From the NCBI GenBank assembly GCA_934402125.1, contig CAKRTY010000007.1:1-14976 (forward strand): DNA of 14,976 nt, given 5' to 3'. This DNA comes from an uncultured Anaerosacchariphilus sp. (GTDB lineage: Bacteria > Bacillota > Clostridia > Lachnospirales > Lachnospiraceae). The notes beneath the pieces were generated by a model. It saw only the letters and a program-made list of their open reading frames with translations, made no database searches and was not told the origin of the DNA. The position numbers were made by a program, and so were the translations under genes. This document shows, piece after piece, positions 6,970-14,575 of the stretch; the first letter of the stretch is position 1, and each line of letters begins with the position of its first letter.

Positions 6970-8739
6970 TCAGGCTTCCTGTCTCTCCTGCCAGACCCGC
7001 CAGCACAGATAAAGCAGCAGCGGCGCGCAGGCTATGAACGGGTAATGATACCGCATTTTCACCACAGGCCCCAGAAGATTCGTCAGAAAATATCCGGTAA
7101 AGGGAGCCATCACAATCAGCCGCCGCCATTGCCGGCTATACAGCAGAAGCAGCATGGTAAAGAGCCACAGCCATGTATACGCCCCCAGATTAAACGTTGC
7201 CGCAACTATCGGAACTTTCTGGAAAGAAGCTTCATTTCCAATTTTTCTATAAAATTCTGAAAGAGCCGGGATTCTGGATTCCATGGTCACGTCCACATCT
7301 TCCCGAAACTCCTTACAGTAGTATTCAAAGTAATCTCTCCCCGAACCGGTATCCTCGATGGAGTTGCCGGGATACCAGTATCCGAAGGTTCCGGCCAGGA
7401 AGGAATCCACATACATCTTTTTGTGAGACCTTCCCACGCTGACCCAGGTTTTCAAAAACGGCAGGGGATTTTCCGCAAATTCCTTTCCGTGGAAATAGGC
7501 CTTTACCGGATCCGCAAACCGGGACATATAGGAATTCAGGCCTTCCTCGTCAATCATGCTTAGGATGCCTTCTCTCTGTTCCTCCGTAAGTCCACTGTTG
7601 TCCAGACTATAGACCCGGGCCGCCGACTGCATCAGTACACTGCACATTTCCCTGGGATCGCCCGGCTCAATGCCAAGCGCACTGTAAACCGGCCCCGTGT
7701 AGATCCCATACAGTCCCAGGCAGATCACACAGAGCAGCAGCATTTTCTTCCAGTATCTGCGGTACGCCCACAGCAGGAAGGGAATGCAGAATAAAAAGGT
7801 ATGAAACCCGTTATTCCGGAAGGCAAATAAGAAAAAGACATTGACGCAGAATAACAGCTGTCTGCGCCGGGAGGCAAAAAAGACCTCCGGATATTCTGCC
7901 ATCCGTAAAAGCTGTACCACCAGTACCGCGAATACCGCCGTAAACAGGGAATCCTTGGTGGCGCATAAGGCCATCAGGCTGTTCACCGGATGGAAGCCAA
8001 AGAAAAGAAGCGATCCGATCCACAGCCATTTCGGCGCTTTTTTCTGCCGCAGGTACAGGCAGACCTCTGCGTATAGAGCAGACATCAGAACCATCTGAAG
8101 CAGAGAATAGAGCAGGGCTCCGGTCTGATTGGACCCGGTCAGCGCCCGTCCAAGTTCCCTCGTCAGCCACAGCATGGCTGTATGAAGTATCGGGTGATGG
8201 GCTGTCCATGCGTGATCGGCCACCGCCGCCAGCTGCCAGCCGCAGTCATAGGAGAAGATCCCCGGCCAGGAGGCCAGAAGCACCGGAATCCAGGATAAAA
8301 AGAGCAGGGCGAAGCAGAACCAGTAGAACTTCCGTACCGGGAAGTTGTAGGCGATGAAGTAGGCCGTCGGGCCGTCCGCAAGTGCCCGTAACCCTGCGCT
8401 CACGCCAATCGTGAAAAACGGGGCCAGGCAGAGAAAAGCCGGAAGCACCTGGGGATTCCATACCGTATCCGTATAATTGAGAGAAAAGCCCCAGACCGTC
8501 AGCGCCGCGAACAGTATTCCGCCCGCCGCGCCGCAAATCCAAAGTCTTCCATTTCCTTCCTTTTTCAGGAATTGCATACCCACATAGAGAAACGCCCCAA
8601 ACATCAGCATGGCCGTCACGCTGTTGGACAGCATGGTACTCTCTGATCGGATCTGATACAGAACATTGATCCCGCATACAGCCAGAAAGGCCGCCAGCGC
8701 CGCTATGCTGTTTCGTACTGTCTTCTCTCGTCTGCTCAA
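6970..8739 (-). CDS. Polytopic membrane protein, GT-C glycosyltransferase-like (DUF6020-like)
   Basis: This is an integral membrane protein of 589 residues with roughly 12 hydrophobic segments. It recalls the DUF6020 group of Firmicutes membrane proteins, from memory. Helix ends carry conserved-looking motifs: PGIFSYDCGW at 159-168 with Asp165 just after a hydrophobic helix, HHPILHT at 181-187, KDS at 262-264, FRNNG at 307-311, and KMRYHYPFI at 561-569 near the C-terminus. A hydrophilic segment at about 355-505 probably lies outside the membrane. An acidic residue in the first exposed loop after a helix is the pattern of lipid-phosphate-sugar-dependent GT-C enzymes, so transfer of a sugar outside the cell is a reasonable guess. 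The start is TTG, supported by AGGAG six bases upstream; the next ATG would remove the first membrane segment. Substrate unknown. Confidence 0.85.
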   Translation of the reverse strand: MSRREKTVRNSIAALAAFLAVCGINVLYQIRSESTMLSNSVTAMLMFGAFLYVGMQFLKKEGNGRLWICGAAGGILFAALTVWGFSLNYTDTVWNPQVLPAFLCLAPFFTIGVSAGLRALADGPTAYFIAYNFPVRKFYWFCFALLFLSWIPVLLASWPGIFSYDCGWQLAAVADHAWTAHHPILHTAMLWLTRELGRALTGSNQTGALLYSLLQMVLMSALYAEVCLYLRQKKAPKWLWIGSLLFFGFHPVNSLMALCATKDSLFTAVFAVLVVQLLRMAEYPEVFFASRRRQLLFCVNVFFLFAFRNNGFHTFLFCIPFLLWAYRRYWKKMLLLCVICLGLYGIYTGPVYSALGIEPGDPREMCSVLMQSAARVYSLDNSGLTEEQREGILSMIDEEGLNSYMSRFADPVKAYFHGKEFAENPLPFLKTWVSVGRSHKKMYVDSFLAGTFGYWYPGNSIEDTGSGRDYFEYYCKEFREDVDVTMESRIPALSEFYRKIGNEASFQKVPIVAATFNLGAYTWLWLFTMLLLLYSRQWRRLIVMAPFTGYFLTNLLGPVVKMRYHYPFIACAPLLLYLCWRVWQERQEA

Positions 8740-8745
8740 ATTGCT

Positions 8746-8750
8746 CTCCT
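8746..8750 (-). promoter_or_regulatory. Ribosome binding site deciding the TTG start at 8739
   Basis: AGGAG on the minus strand, six bases before TTG. No ATG or GTG in the frame has an equally good site nearby, so TTG is the best-supported start. Confidence 0.7.
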
Positions 8751-8763
8751 GATAACCTGCCGG

Positions 8764-10725
8764 TTATTTAATCGTGTAATCAGAATAATCCAGTGAGAAA
8801 TTCGGATTGAAATAGGGATCCCCCGCATCCAGATCCGCCTTCCACTTATGGCGGAACAGGTCTACCTCCTGCTGGAAGCGTTTCTGCTTCTCGCCCTCCT
8901 CCATACCACGGGTCTTGGACTCGTAATGGTACAGCTCCGCAAAGGGCGTAAATACATTCAGATATCCTGCATGACGGAGCTTCAGACAGAAATCCACGTC
9001 GTTGAAGGCAACCCGGAATTCTTCGTCCAGACCACCCACCTCGTCATACTGGGCCCGGCTTACCATCAGGCACGCGCCTGTGACAGCCGTCACGTCCTGG
9101 GCATAGCACAGACGTCCCATATAGCCCAGGTGCATCTTATCGTCCTTGTAATGGGTATGGCCCGCCGCCCTGTGGGCGCCGAGACCAATGACAATGCCTG
9201 CGTGCTGAATGGTATTGTCCGCATAGTAAAGCTTACCGCCGACTGCAGCCACATCCGGCCGCTGGGCGTACATCAGAAGCTCCTCCATCCAGTCACGGGT
9301 GATGACCTTCATATCATTGTTCAGGAGCAGCACATATTTACCATTGGTAAAGCTTACGCCGAAATTGTTGATTTTGGCGTAGTTGAACTCGCCCTCGTAC
9401 TTGACGATCCGGATTTTCGGATTGTGCTCCAGGGCCTTATAGTAATCAAAGATCTCTTTTGTCTCGCTGTTATTCTCCACAATGACAATCTCGTAATTCT
9501 CATAGGTGGACTTATTTACGATAGACTCCACGCAGCGGGACAGATCCTCCATATGATCCTTGTTGGGAATCACAATGGAAATCAGCGGCCGCTCCAGAAG
9601 CGGGTAACGGATCCGGAAAATGGTCGGGAACGCCCGGGTGCTCTCCACCTTAACGTCCATGCCATATACGTCCTTGATATGGTCGTGTACCGCGCGCTTG
9701 GCAGCATCCACCGCATAGGTTTTCGCGTTGATGTCCTGGGCCACGCTGGCCTTATGGGAACGCCAGTAATACAGGGCCTTCGGTACATGGTATACCAGCT
9801 TTGCCTTCGCGGTCAGACGAAGAATCATGTCGTGATCCTGGCTTCCGTCATACTGGCTCCGAAATACGCCCGTCTCGTCCAGCAGGTGTTTTGAAAATGC
9901 GGAGAAATGGCAGATATAGTTATTGCCCCGCAGATTGTCCACGGCGAAATCCGGCTTGAAATGCAGCACGATCATGTGATCAATGCTGTCTCCCTCAAAG
10001 GTGATCTCGTCGCAGTAGATATAATCCGCGCCCTTCTCATTGATAACCTTCGCGTATTCATACAGCACCGCCGGGTGGAGAATATCGTCGTGATCCAGCA
10101 GAGCGATATAATCGCCGGTAGCCATCTTCAGACACTCGTTGGTATTGCCGGAGATTCCCTCGTTATGCTCCAGCACCTGATATCTGATACGGGCGTCGCT
10201 TTCCGCGTATCTTCTGCAGATCTCTCCCACGTAAGCGTGCTCGCTGTCGCTGCCGTCCGCCAGGCACAGTTCCCAGTTCTGATAGGTCTGGGCCTGTACG
10301 CAGTCCAGAAGCTCTGTCAGGAACTTCTCCGGCGTATTGTAAAGGGGCGTCAGAATGCTGAACTTCACCATATTGGGAAATACGGTCTCCCGCTGGGCCT
10401 TTGCTTCCTCCGGACTTGGGAAGCTGGCAGTGCCGTGGCGCTTCATATTCTTGCGCTCCTGCAGCTTGCTTCTTACTTTCCGCATAATTCCGGGGATAGA
10501 GCCGTAACGGGTCAGACGATCCCTTGTCTTTTCATAAAAATGCAGTCCCTTCCGAAGGGGAATCGCCAGCTTCCAGGCAAAACTTCCCTTGATCCGATCC
10601 AGCTTGAAATTCAGCTCCTCGATCTCCTTCTCGGACTCTTCGATTTTGCTTACGAGGACCTCGGTTTTCTCCCGCTCTGCCTCATAAAGCTTTTTATAAT
10701 CCATTTGTTCCTGATTATTTTCCAT
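8764..10725 (-). CDS. Glycosyltransferase with two family-2 (GT-A) domains
   Basis: This 653-residue protein probably polymerises the chain from nucleotide sugars on the cytoplasmic face. Residues 1-48 are a charged coiled coil, followed by S-x-x-W-K-L (48-53) and a basic stretch that may lie on the membrane. Domain 1 (about 120-330) begins KFSILTPLYN and has the DxD-like LLDHDD at 209-214, SQDHDM at 295-300 and WRSH at 321-324. Domain 2 (about 381-600) begins ISIVIPNKD and has LLLNND at 466-471 and FNDVDFC at 574-580, the usual late acidic motif. Both domains keep their acidic motifs, so both look active. Such double-domain proteins are often rhamnosyltransferases of rhamnan or O-antigen loci; rhamnose as donor is inferred from the rml genes. 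It follows the ATPase gene by 15 bases. Confidence 0.93.
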   Translation of the reverse strand: MENNQEQMDYKKLYEAEREKTEVLVSKIEESEKEIEELNFKLDRIKGSFAWKLAIPLRKGLHFYEKTRDRLTRYGSIPGIMRKVRSKLQERKNMKRHGTASFPSPEEAKAQRETVFPNMVKFSILTPLYNTPEKFLTELLDCVQAQTYQNWELCLADGSDSEHAYVGEICRRYAESDARIRYQVLEHNEGISGNTNECLKMATGDYIALLDHDDILHPAVLYEYAKVINEKGADYIYCDEITFEGDSIDHMIVLHFKPDFAVDNLRGNNYICHFSAFSKHLLDETGVFRSQYDGSQDHDMILRLTAKAKLVYHVPKALYYWRSHKASVAQDINAKTYAVDAAKRAVHDHIKDVYGMDVKVESTRAFPTIFRIRYPLLERPLISIVIPNKDHMEDLSRCVESIVNKSTYENYEIVIVENNSETKEIFDYYKALEHNPKIRIVKYEGEFNYAKINNFGVSFTNGKYVLLLNNDMKVITRDWMEELLMYAQRPDVAAVGGKLYYADNTIQHAGIVIGLGAHRAAGHTHYKDDKMHLGYMGRLCYAQDVTAVTGACLMVSRAQYDEVGGLDEEFRVAFNDVDFCLKLRHAGYLNVFTPFAELYHYESKTRGMEEGEKQKRFQQEVDLFRHKWKADLDAGDPYFNPNFSLDYSDYTIK

Positions 10726-10740
10726 AACTTCCCCCGTTGT

Positions 10741-11487
10741 TTATTCCTTTGCGTTGGGATCCTCGTAGGCGTCGCAGACCTCCTCCGCCTCGCCAATCAT
10801 CCGCACATGTCCCCGGTCAATCCAGATGGCCTTATTGCAGATCTCTTTGACCTGCTCAATGCTGTGGGACACAAAAAGGACCGTGGTATTCCGATCCATC
10901 ATTTCCCGGATACGCTTTTTACATTTATTCTGGAACTGATAGTCGCCGACGGACAGAATCTCATCGATGATCAGGATATCCGCATCCACGATGGTAGCGA
11001 TAGAGAAGCCCAGACGGGCCAGCATACCGGACGAAAAATTCTTGATGGGTACATCCACAAACCGCTCCAGTCCCGCGAAGGAAATGATATCGTCGAAGCG
11101 CTCCTCCAGCATCTCCTGGGAGTAACCGATGAGCGCGCCGTTCAGGAAGATATTCTCCCGGGCAGTCAGATCGTGGTCAAAGCCGGCTCCCAGCTCAATC
11201 ATCGGCGCGATGGTTCCCGTGGTTTCCACCGTTCCCTTGGTGGGTTTGAGCACGCCTGCGATGATTTTCAGCATGGTACTCTTACCGGAACCGTTCATTC
11301 CGATCAGGCCCACGGAATCGCCTTTGCGAATCTCGAAGCTCACATCATTTAAAGCCCAGAACTCCTCGTAAAAAAGCTGCCGCTTTAACACCTTGATGAC
11401 ATATTCCTTAATGCTGTCTACCTTTTCTTTGGAGAGGTTGAAGCACATGGATACATTATTTACTTCTATGGCATTTTCTAACTTCAT
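10741..11487 (-). CDS. wzt: Polysaccharide ABC transporter ATP-binding protein, short form
   Basis: This is the nucleotide-binding subunit that powers the permease encoded just upstream. In its 248 residues are Walker A GMNGSGKST at 63-71, the IAPMIELGAGF segment at 93-103 typical of Wzt/TagH/RfbE-type proteins, the signature FSSGM at 151-155, Walker B ILIIDE at 171-176 with catalytic Glu176, and the switch histidine H208 in VSHS. The ATG follows AGGAG by six bases, and the upstream TAG stop overlaps that site. The protein ends right after the nucleotide-binding domain. It therefore lacks the C-terminal carbohydrate-binding domain found in long Wzt proteins such as those of E. coli O8/O9a, so any substrate recognition must come from elsewhere. 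Confidence 0.95.
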   Translation of the reverse strand: MKLENAIEVNNVSMCFNLSKEKVDSIKEYVIKVLKRQLFYEEFWALNDVSFEIRKGDSVGLIGMNGSGKSTMLKIIAGVLKPTKGTVETTGTIAPMIELGAGFDHDLTARENIFLNGALIGYSQEMLEERFDDIISFAGLERFVDVPIKNFSSGMLARLGFSIATIVDADILIIDEILSVGDYQFQNKCKKRIREMMDRNTTVLFVSHSIEQVKEICNKAIWIDRGHVRMIGEAEEVCDAYEDPNAKE

Positions 11488-11496
11488 GCTGCTCTC

Positions 11497-12285
11497 CTAT
11501 ATCTTCAGAATAAACTTATCCTGGGATTTCTTAAATACCAGGGAGCCGACAACCAGGGCAATCGTACACCATATGATACTCTGCACATGGAGGATCCAGG
11601 GCGCGGTTACGCCGTCCAGCACTACCGCGCGGAAAATCTTAATAAATGCCGTCAGCGGATTGGCATTGATGATAAATACGGCCCACTGCGGCGCTCCCTC
11701 CAGAATGGACATGGGATAAATCACCGGCGTCAGATACATCCAGGCCGTCGTTACCACGCTGTACAGGTGCATGAGATCCCGGAAGCTTACGGCTGCCGCA
11801 GACAAAAACAGGCTCACGCCTGTGGAAAACAAAAGTACATAGAGAAGCGGGAATACCGCAAGCAGCACGGTGGGAGTCACACGGGAGCGTGTCACTACCA
11901 TCACGATTACCAGCGCAATCATGGAAGACAGCAGATTGACGCCGCTGGACATGACCTTGGTAATCGGGAACAGATACTTCGGTACATAAACCTTTTTGAT
12001 CAGCTCGCCGCTGTGGACGATAGAACCCATGGCAATGCTGGTAGATTCATTGAAAAAGTTGAAGATCACCTGGCCGCACAGCAGATAAACCGGAAAATTT
12101 TCCACATCTCCGTAACGGGAGAAAAAGTAAGAAAATACAATCGACAGTACGGTCATCATCAGAAGAGGATTCAGTACCGTCCATACCAGACCCAGTACAG
12201 AACGCCGATATTTGGTTTTGATGTCCCTCATCACCAGCTGGTTGATGAGGGCTCTGTATTTTACAAACACACTAAGCAAGCTCAC
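11497..12285 (-). CDS. wzm: Polysaccharide ABC transporter permease (ABC-2 type)
   Basis: This is the membrane half of a lipid-linked polysaccharide exporter (Wzm/TagG/RgpC-like). It has 262 residues, the usual length, with about six hydrophobic helices. The N-terminal signature LVMRDIKTKYRRSVLGLVW (residues 17-35) is the cytoplasmic gating/coupling helix region typical of this family, followed by LNPLLMM. FRDL (168-171), YLTPVIYP (184-191) and NANPLTAFI (207-215) are further family landmarks. The start is a GTG, supported by AAAGGA seven bases upstream and lying inside the end of the previous gene (14-base overlap). The ATPase gene follows after 9 bases. The likely substrate is a rhamnose-rich chain on undecaprenyl pyrophosphate, judging from the neighbouring rml genes; this is inference. 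Confidence 0.93.
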   Translation of the reverse strand: MSLLSVFVKYRALINQLVMRDIKTKYRRSVLGLVWTVLNPLLMMTVLSIVFSYFFSRYGDVENFPVYLLCGQVIFNFFNESTSIAMGSIVHSGELIKKVYVPKYLFPITKVMSSGVNLLSSMIALVIVMVVTRSRVTPTVLLAVFPLLYVLLFSTGVSLFLSAAAVSFRDLMHLYSVVTTAWMYLTPVIYPMSILEGAPQWAVFIINANPLTAFIKIFRAVVLDGVTAPWILHVQSIIWCTIALVVGSLVFKKSQDKFILKI

Positions 12286-13093
12286 GGCGGTATCCTTTCT
12301 GAATCAGACTATTTATCACTGCAATCAGCACAAACGCGCCTAAAAATACCATGCCAAAGCGGAAAAAGCTAAAGCACAGCACCTGATCGTTGGGTCTGGG
12401 CGCAGAGTAATAAGCGTTGTTGAAGATAAACAGCTCACTGCAAAGAGCCAGATAGACAGCCGCCAGGAAGGTCAGAATATTGCCCTTTCCCAAGATTACC
12501 TTCATGGGTCCCCGGGCGTCATGCTGCAGCTTCCAGATACCGGAGGAGTAGATATCCTCTGCCTCTACCTTCAGCCGTCTGTTTTCCTTCTCCAGGGCAT
12601 GGGTTTCCTTCATGGCAATATCAAGCTTGCCCAGAAGCTGTGCCTTTTCCTTTTCCGACACACTGTGCTTCTTGATCTCCTGCCAGTATTCCCGCTTCGC
12701 GTTGCCCAGCTCCAGTACCCGGAAGGTCACCTTCGCTGCTTTAAGCTTCAGGCACAGGGCCTCGTCCACGAAAAATTTCGGATCGTTATGCAGGTACACA
12801 AAGACAGGATCAAAGTCCACATCGCTGTTGGTTTTGATCCGATCCGCTTCTATCTCTTTTGTTTCCTCATTCTCATAGGTCAGGGCAATCTGATCCAGTC
12901 TGACCATGCTGCTGTCCTCCAGCAGCGGGTCAAACCGGAAACCACAGGTATGCTCGAAGCCTGTGAGATCAAAGTCCAGAGTTACCGCTTCACCCAGGGT
13001 GCAGGTATAGGGCACCGTCAGGGAATCCTCCGGACGGAAATCCTTGCCTGTATCGATAAATACCTCTGCTGTCAGCTGTATGCTCTCACTCAT
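12272..13093 (-). CDS. Unrecognised membrane-anchored protein: beta domain, coiled coil, TM hairpin
   Basis: I do not recognise a named family over the full 273 residues. Residues 1-130 look like an all-beta domain (EVFIDTG near 10-16, FDLTGFEHTCGFRFDP at 41-56, alternating polar and hydrophobic strands). From memory, similar segments occur as accessory domains in clostridial glycan-synthesis proteins and may bind sugars; I cannot verify this here. Residues about 144-180 are charged, heptad-like and probably coiled coil. Then comes S-x-x-W-K-L at 184-189, also found near the N-terminus of the glycosyltransferase at 8764-10725. Two hydrophobic helices follow at about 205-226 and 244-264. Basic residues before the first (R194, K198, K203) and after the second (K266, R269, R270) put both ends in the cytoplasm. 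It starts one base after rmlC and overlaps the permease gene by 14 bases, which suggests a role in ABC export or chain recognition. Confidence 0.85.
   Translation of the reverse strand: MSESIQLTAEVFIDTGKDFRPEDSLTVPYTCTLGEAVTLDFDLTGFEHTCGFRFDPLLEDSSMVRLDQIALTYENEETKEIEADRIKTNSDVDFDPVFVYLHNDPKFFVDEALCLKLKAAKVTFRVLELGNAKREYWQEIKKHSVSEKEKAQLLGKLDIAMKETHALEKENRRLKVEAEDIYSSGIWKLQHDARGPMKVILGKGNILTFLAAVYLALCSELFIFNNAYYSAPRPNDQVLCFSFFRFGMVFLGAFVLIAVINSLIQKGYRRELA
12293..12298 (-). promoter_or_regulatory. Ribosome binding site deciding the GTG start of the permease gene
   Basis: AAAGGA on the minus strand, seven bases before the GTG at 12285. It lies inside the last codons of the upstream 273-residue protein, so translation of the two is probably coupled. 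Confidence 0.7.
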
Positions 13094-13094
13094 C

Positions 13095-13646
13095 TTACTT
13101 CTTCAACTCCTTAATTCCGCCCCATTTCTGATCCTTCTCAGAAATAGTCAGTTCCATTCCCTCCGGGATCGGCCATTCTACGCCGATATCCGGATCGCTC
13201 CACAGAAGTCCGCCCTCATCGTTCGGATGATAGAAATCCGTGCACTTGTACGCAAATTCCGCGTAATCAGACAATACCAGAAAGCCATGCGCGAAATTCT
13301 TCGGAATGAAAAACTGCTTTTTGTTCTCTGCAGACAGAAGCACGCCGTACCACTGTCCGTAGGTGGCGGATCCCTCGCGCAGATCCACGGCCACATCAAA
13401 CACTTCGCCGCTTACTACCCGGACAATTTTGTCCTGGGGATGATTAATCTGGAAATGAAGGCCGCGCAGTACGCCCTTTTTGGACGCGGACTGGTTGTCC
13501 TGTACAAAGGGCATATCAATGCCTGCTTCCTTGTAATCATTGTAGTTGTATGTCTCCATGAAATAACCGCGCTCGTCGCCGAATACGGTCGGAGTAATCA
13601 CCTTCAGACCTTCAATCGGACAGGTCTCGACTGTAATCTTACCCAT
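13095..13646 (-). CDS. rmlC: dTDP-4-dehydrorhamnose 3,5-epimerase
   Basis: RmlC (RfbC) epimerises C3 and C5 of dTDP-4-keto-6-deoxyglucose to give dTDP-4-keto-L-rhamnose. At 183 residues it has the usual length of this cupin-fold enzyme. Family hallmarks are visible: FGDERGYFME at 22-31, the RGLHFQ motif with the probable catalytic base His64, the QDKIVRVVSGEVFDVAVDLR strand pair at 71-90, the FIPKNFAHGF motif at 113-122, and a late SEKD at 169-172 whose Asp172 probably pairs with the histidine. The start ATG follows GGAG by ten bases. The stop is one base before the next start, so the two are probably translationally coupled. RmlD, the final reductase, is not in the window. Confidence 0.97.
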   Translation of the reverse strand: MGKITVETCPIEGLKVITPTVFGDERGYFMETYNYNDYKEAGIDMPFVQDNQSASKKGVLRGLHFQINHPQDKIVRVVSGEVFDVAVDLREGSATYGQWYGVLLSAENKKQFFIPKNFAHGFLVLSDYAEFAYKCTDFYHPNDEGGLLWSDPDIGVEWPIPEGMELTISEKDQKWGGIKELKK

Positions 13647-13677
13647 TTTTTCATATCTCCCTTATCTGTTTTGTCAA

Positions 13678-14547
13678 TTATAAACCGTTCGCCACATCAA
13701 TCAGATACTGACCATAGGCTGTCTTCAGAAGCGGCTGCGCCAGTTCAATGAGCTGCTCTCTGTCAATAAAGCCGCGTCTGTACGCAATCTCCTCGATACA
13801 GGAGATGTACATGCCCTGACGCTTCTGGAATGCGGCTACGAAATCCGCAGCGTCCAAAAGCGCATCGTGGTTACCGGTATCCAGCCATGCAAAGCCACGG
13901 CCCAGGGTCTCTACCCGCAGGGTTCCCCGGCGCAGATACTCGTTATTAATGCTGGTGATCTCGATCTCGCCTCTTGCGGAGGGCTTTACATTCTTGGCAA
14001 TCTCTACCACATCATTATCATAGAAGTACAGACCCGGAACCGCATAGTTGGACTTGGGGTTCTCCGGCTTTTCTTCGATGGAAAGAGCCTTGCCCTCCCG
14101 GTCAAACTCTACCACGCCGTACTCACGGGGATCTTTTACGTAATAGCCGAAGATGGTAGCGCCGGTTTCCCGCTCTGCCGCATTCTTCAGAACCTGGGAG
14201 AAGCTCTGTCCGTAGAAGATATTGTCTCCCAGAACCAGGGCTACCCGATCGTCGCCGATGAACTTCTCTCCGATGATAAAGGCGTCAGCCAGGCCTCTGG
14301 GGCTCTCCTGTACTGCATAGCTCATCTTCATACCCAGCTGGGAACCGTCGCCCAGTAAATCCTCAAAAATAGGCAGATCCCGGGGTGTGGAGATAATCAG
14401 CACCTCACGGATGCCCGCAAGCATCAGGGTAGACAGCGGATAATAAATCATCGGCTTATCATATACCGGCATAATCTGCTTGGAAATCGCTTTTGTCAGC
14501 GGATAAAGTCTTGTTCCGGAACCTCCGGCCAGAATAATTCCCTTCAT
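13678..14547 (-). CDS. rmlA: Glucose-1-phosphate thymidylyltransferase
   Basis: RmlA (RfbA) joins glucose-1-phosphate and dTTP to give dTDP-glucose, the first step of dTDP-rhamnose synthesis. At 289 residues it has the normal full length for the short RmlA type. The nucleotide-binding signature [11 protein letters not shown] is at residues 8-18, followed by [11 protein letters not shown] at 23-33. The metal-binding GDN is at 107-109, EEKP at 158-161 and WLDTG with the second metal aspartate at 221-225. The ATG is preceded by GGAG nine bases upstream. It sits between rmlB and rmlC, as in many rhamnose operons. Feedback inhibition by dTDP-rhamnose is known for the family but cannot be read from the sequence. 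Confidence 0.97.
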   Translation of the reverse strand: MKGIILAGGSGTRLYPLTKAISKQIMPVYDKPMIYYPLSTLMLAGIREVLIISTPRDLPIFEDLLGDGSQLGMKMSYAVQESPRGLADAFIIGEKFIGDDRVALVLGDNIFYGQSFSQVLKNAAERETGATIFGYYVKDPREYGVVEFDREGKALSIEEKPENPKSNYAVPGLYFYDNDVVEIAKNVKPSARGEIEITSINNEYLRRGTLRVETLGRGFAWLDTGNHDALLDAADFVAAFQKRQGMYISCIEEIAYRRGFIDREQLIELAQPLLKTAYGQYLIDVANGL

Positions 14548-14575
14548 TTATCTTTTCTCCTATCTGTTCCGTTCC

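Noticed and set aside
8753..8766. Perfect 5-base inverted repeat (TAACC / GGTTA, 4-base loop) across the stop of the double glycosyltransferase gene
   Set aside because: The stem is short with AT-rich ends and there is no T-run after it on the coding strand. It is immediately followed by the ribosome binding site of the next gene, so it is not a terminator and is likely chance.
13671..13677. TTGACA on the minus strand right after the rmlA stop, resembling a -35 box before rmlC
   Set aside because: The best -10 candidate at suitable spacing is poor (TATGAA) and falls at the edge of the rmlC start, so transcripts would begin at or inside the coding region. The gap is only 31 bases, within a tightly packed unit.
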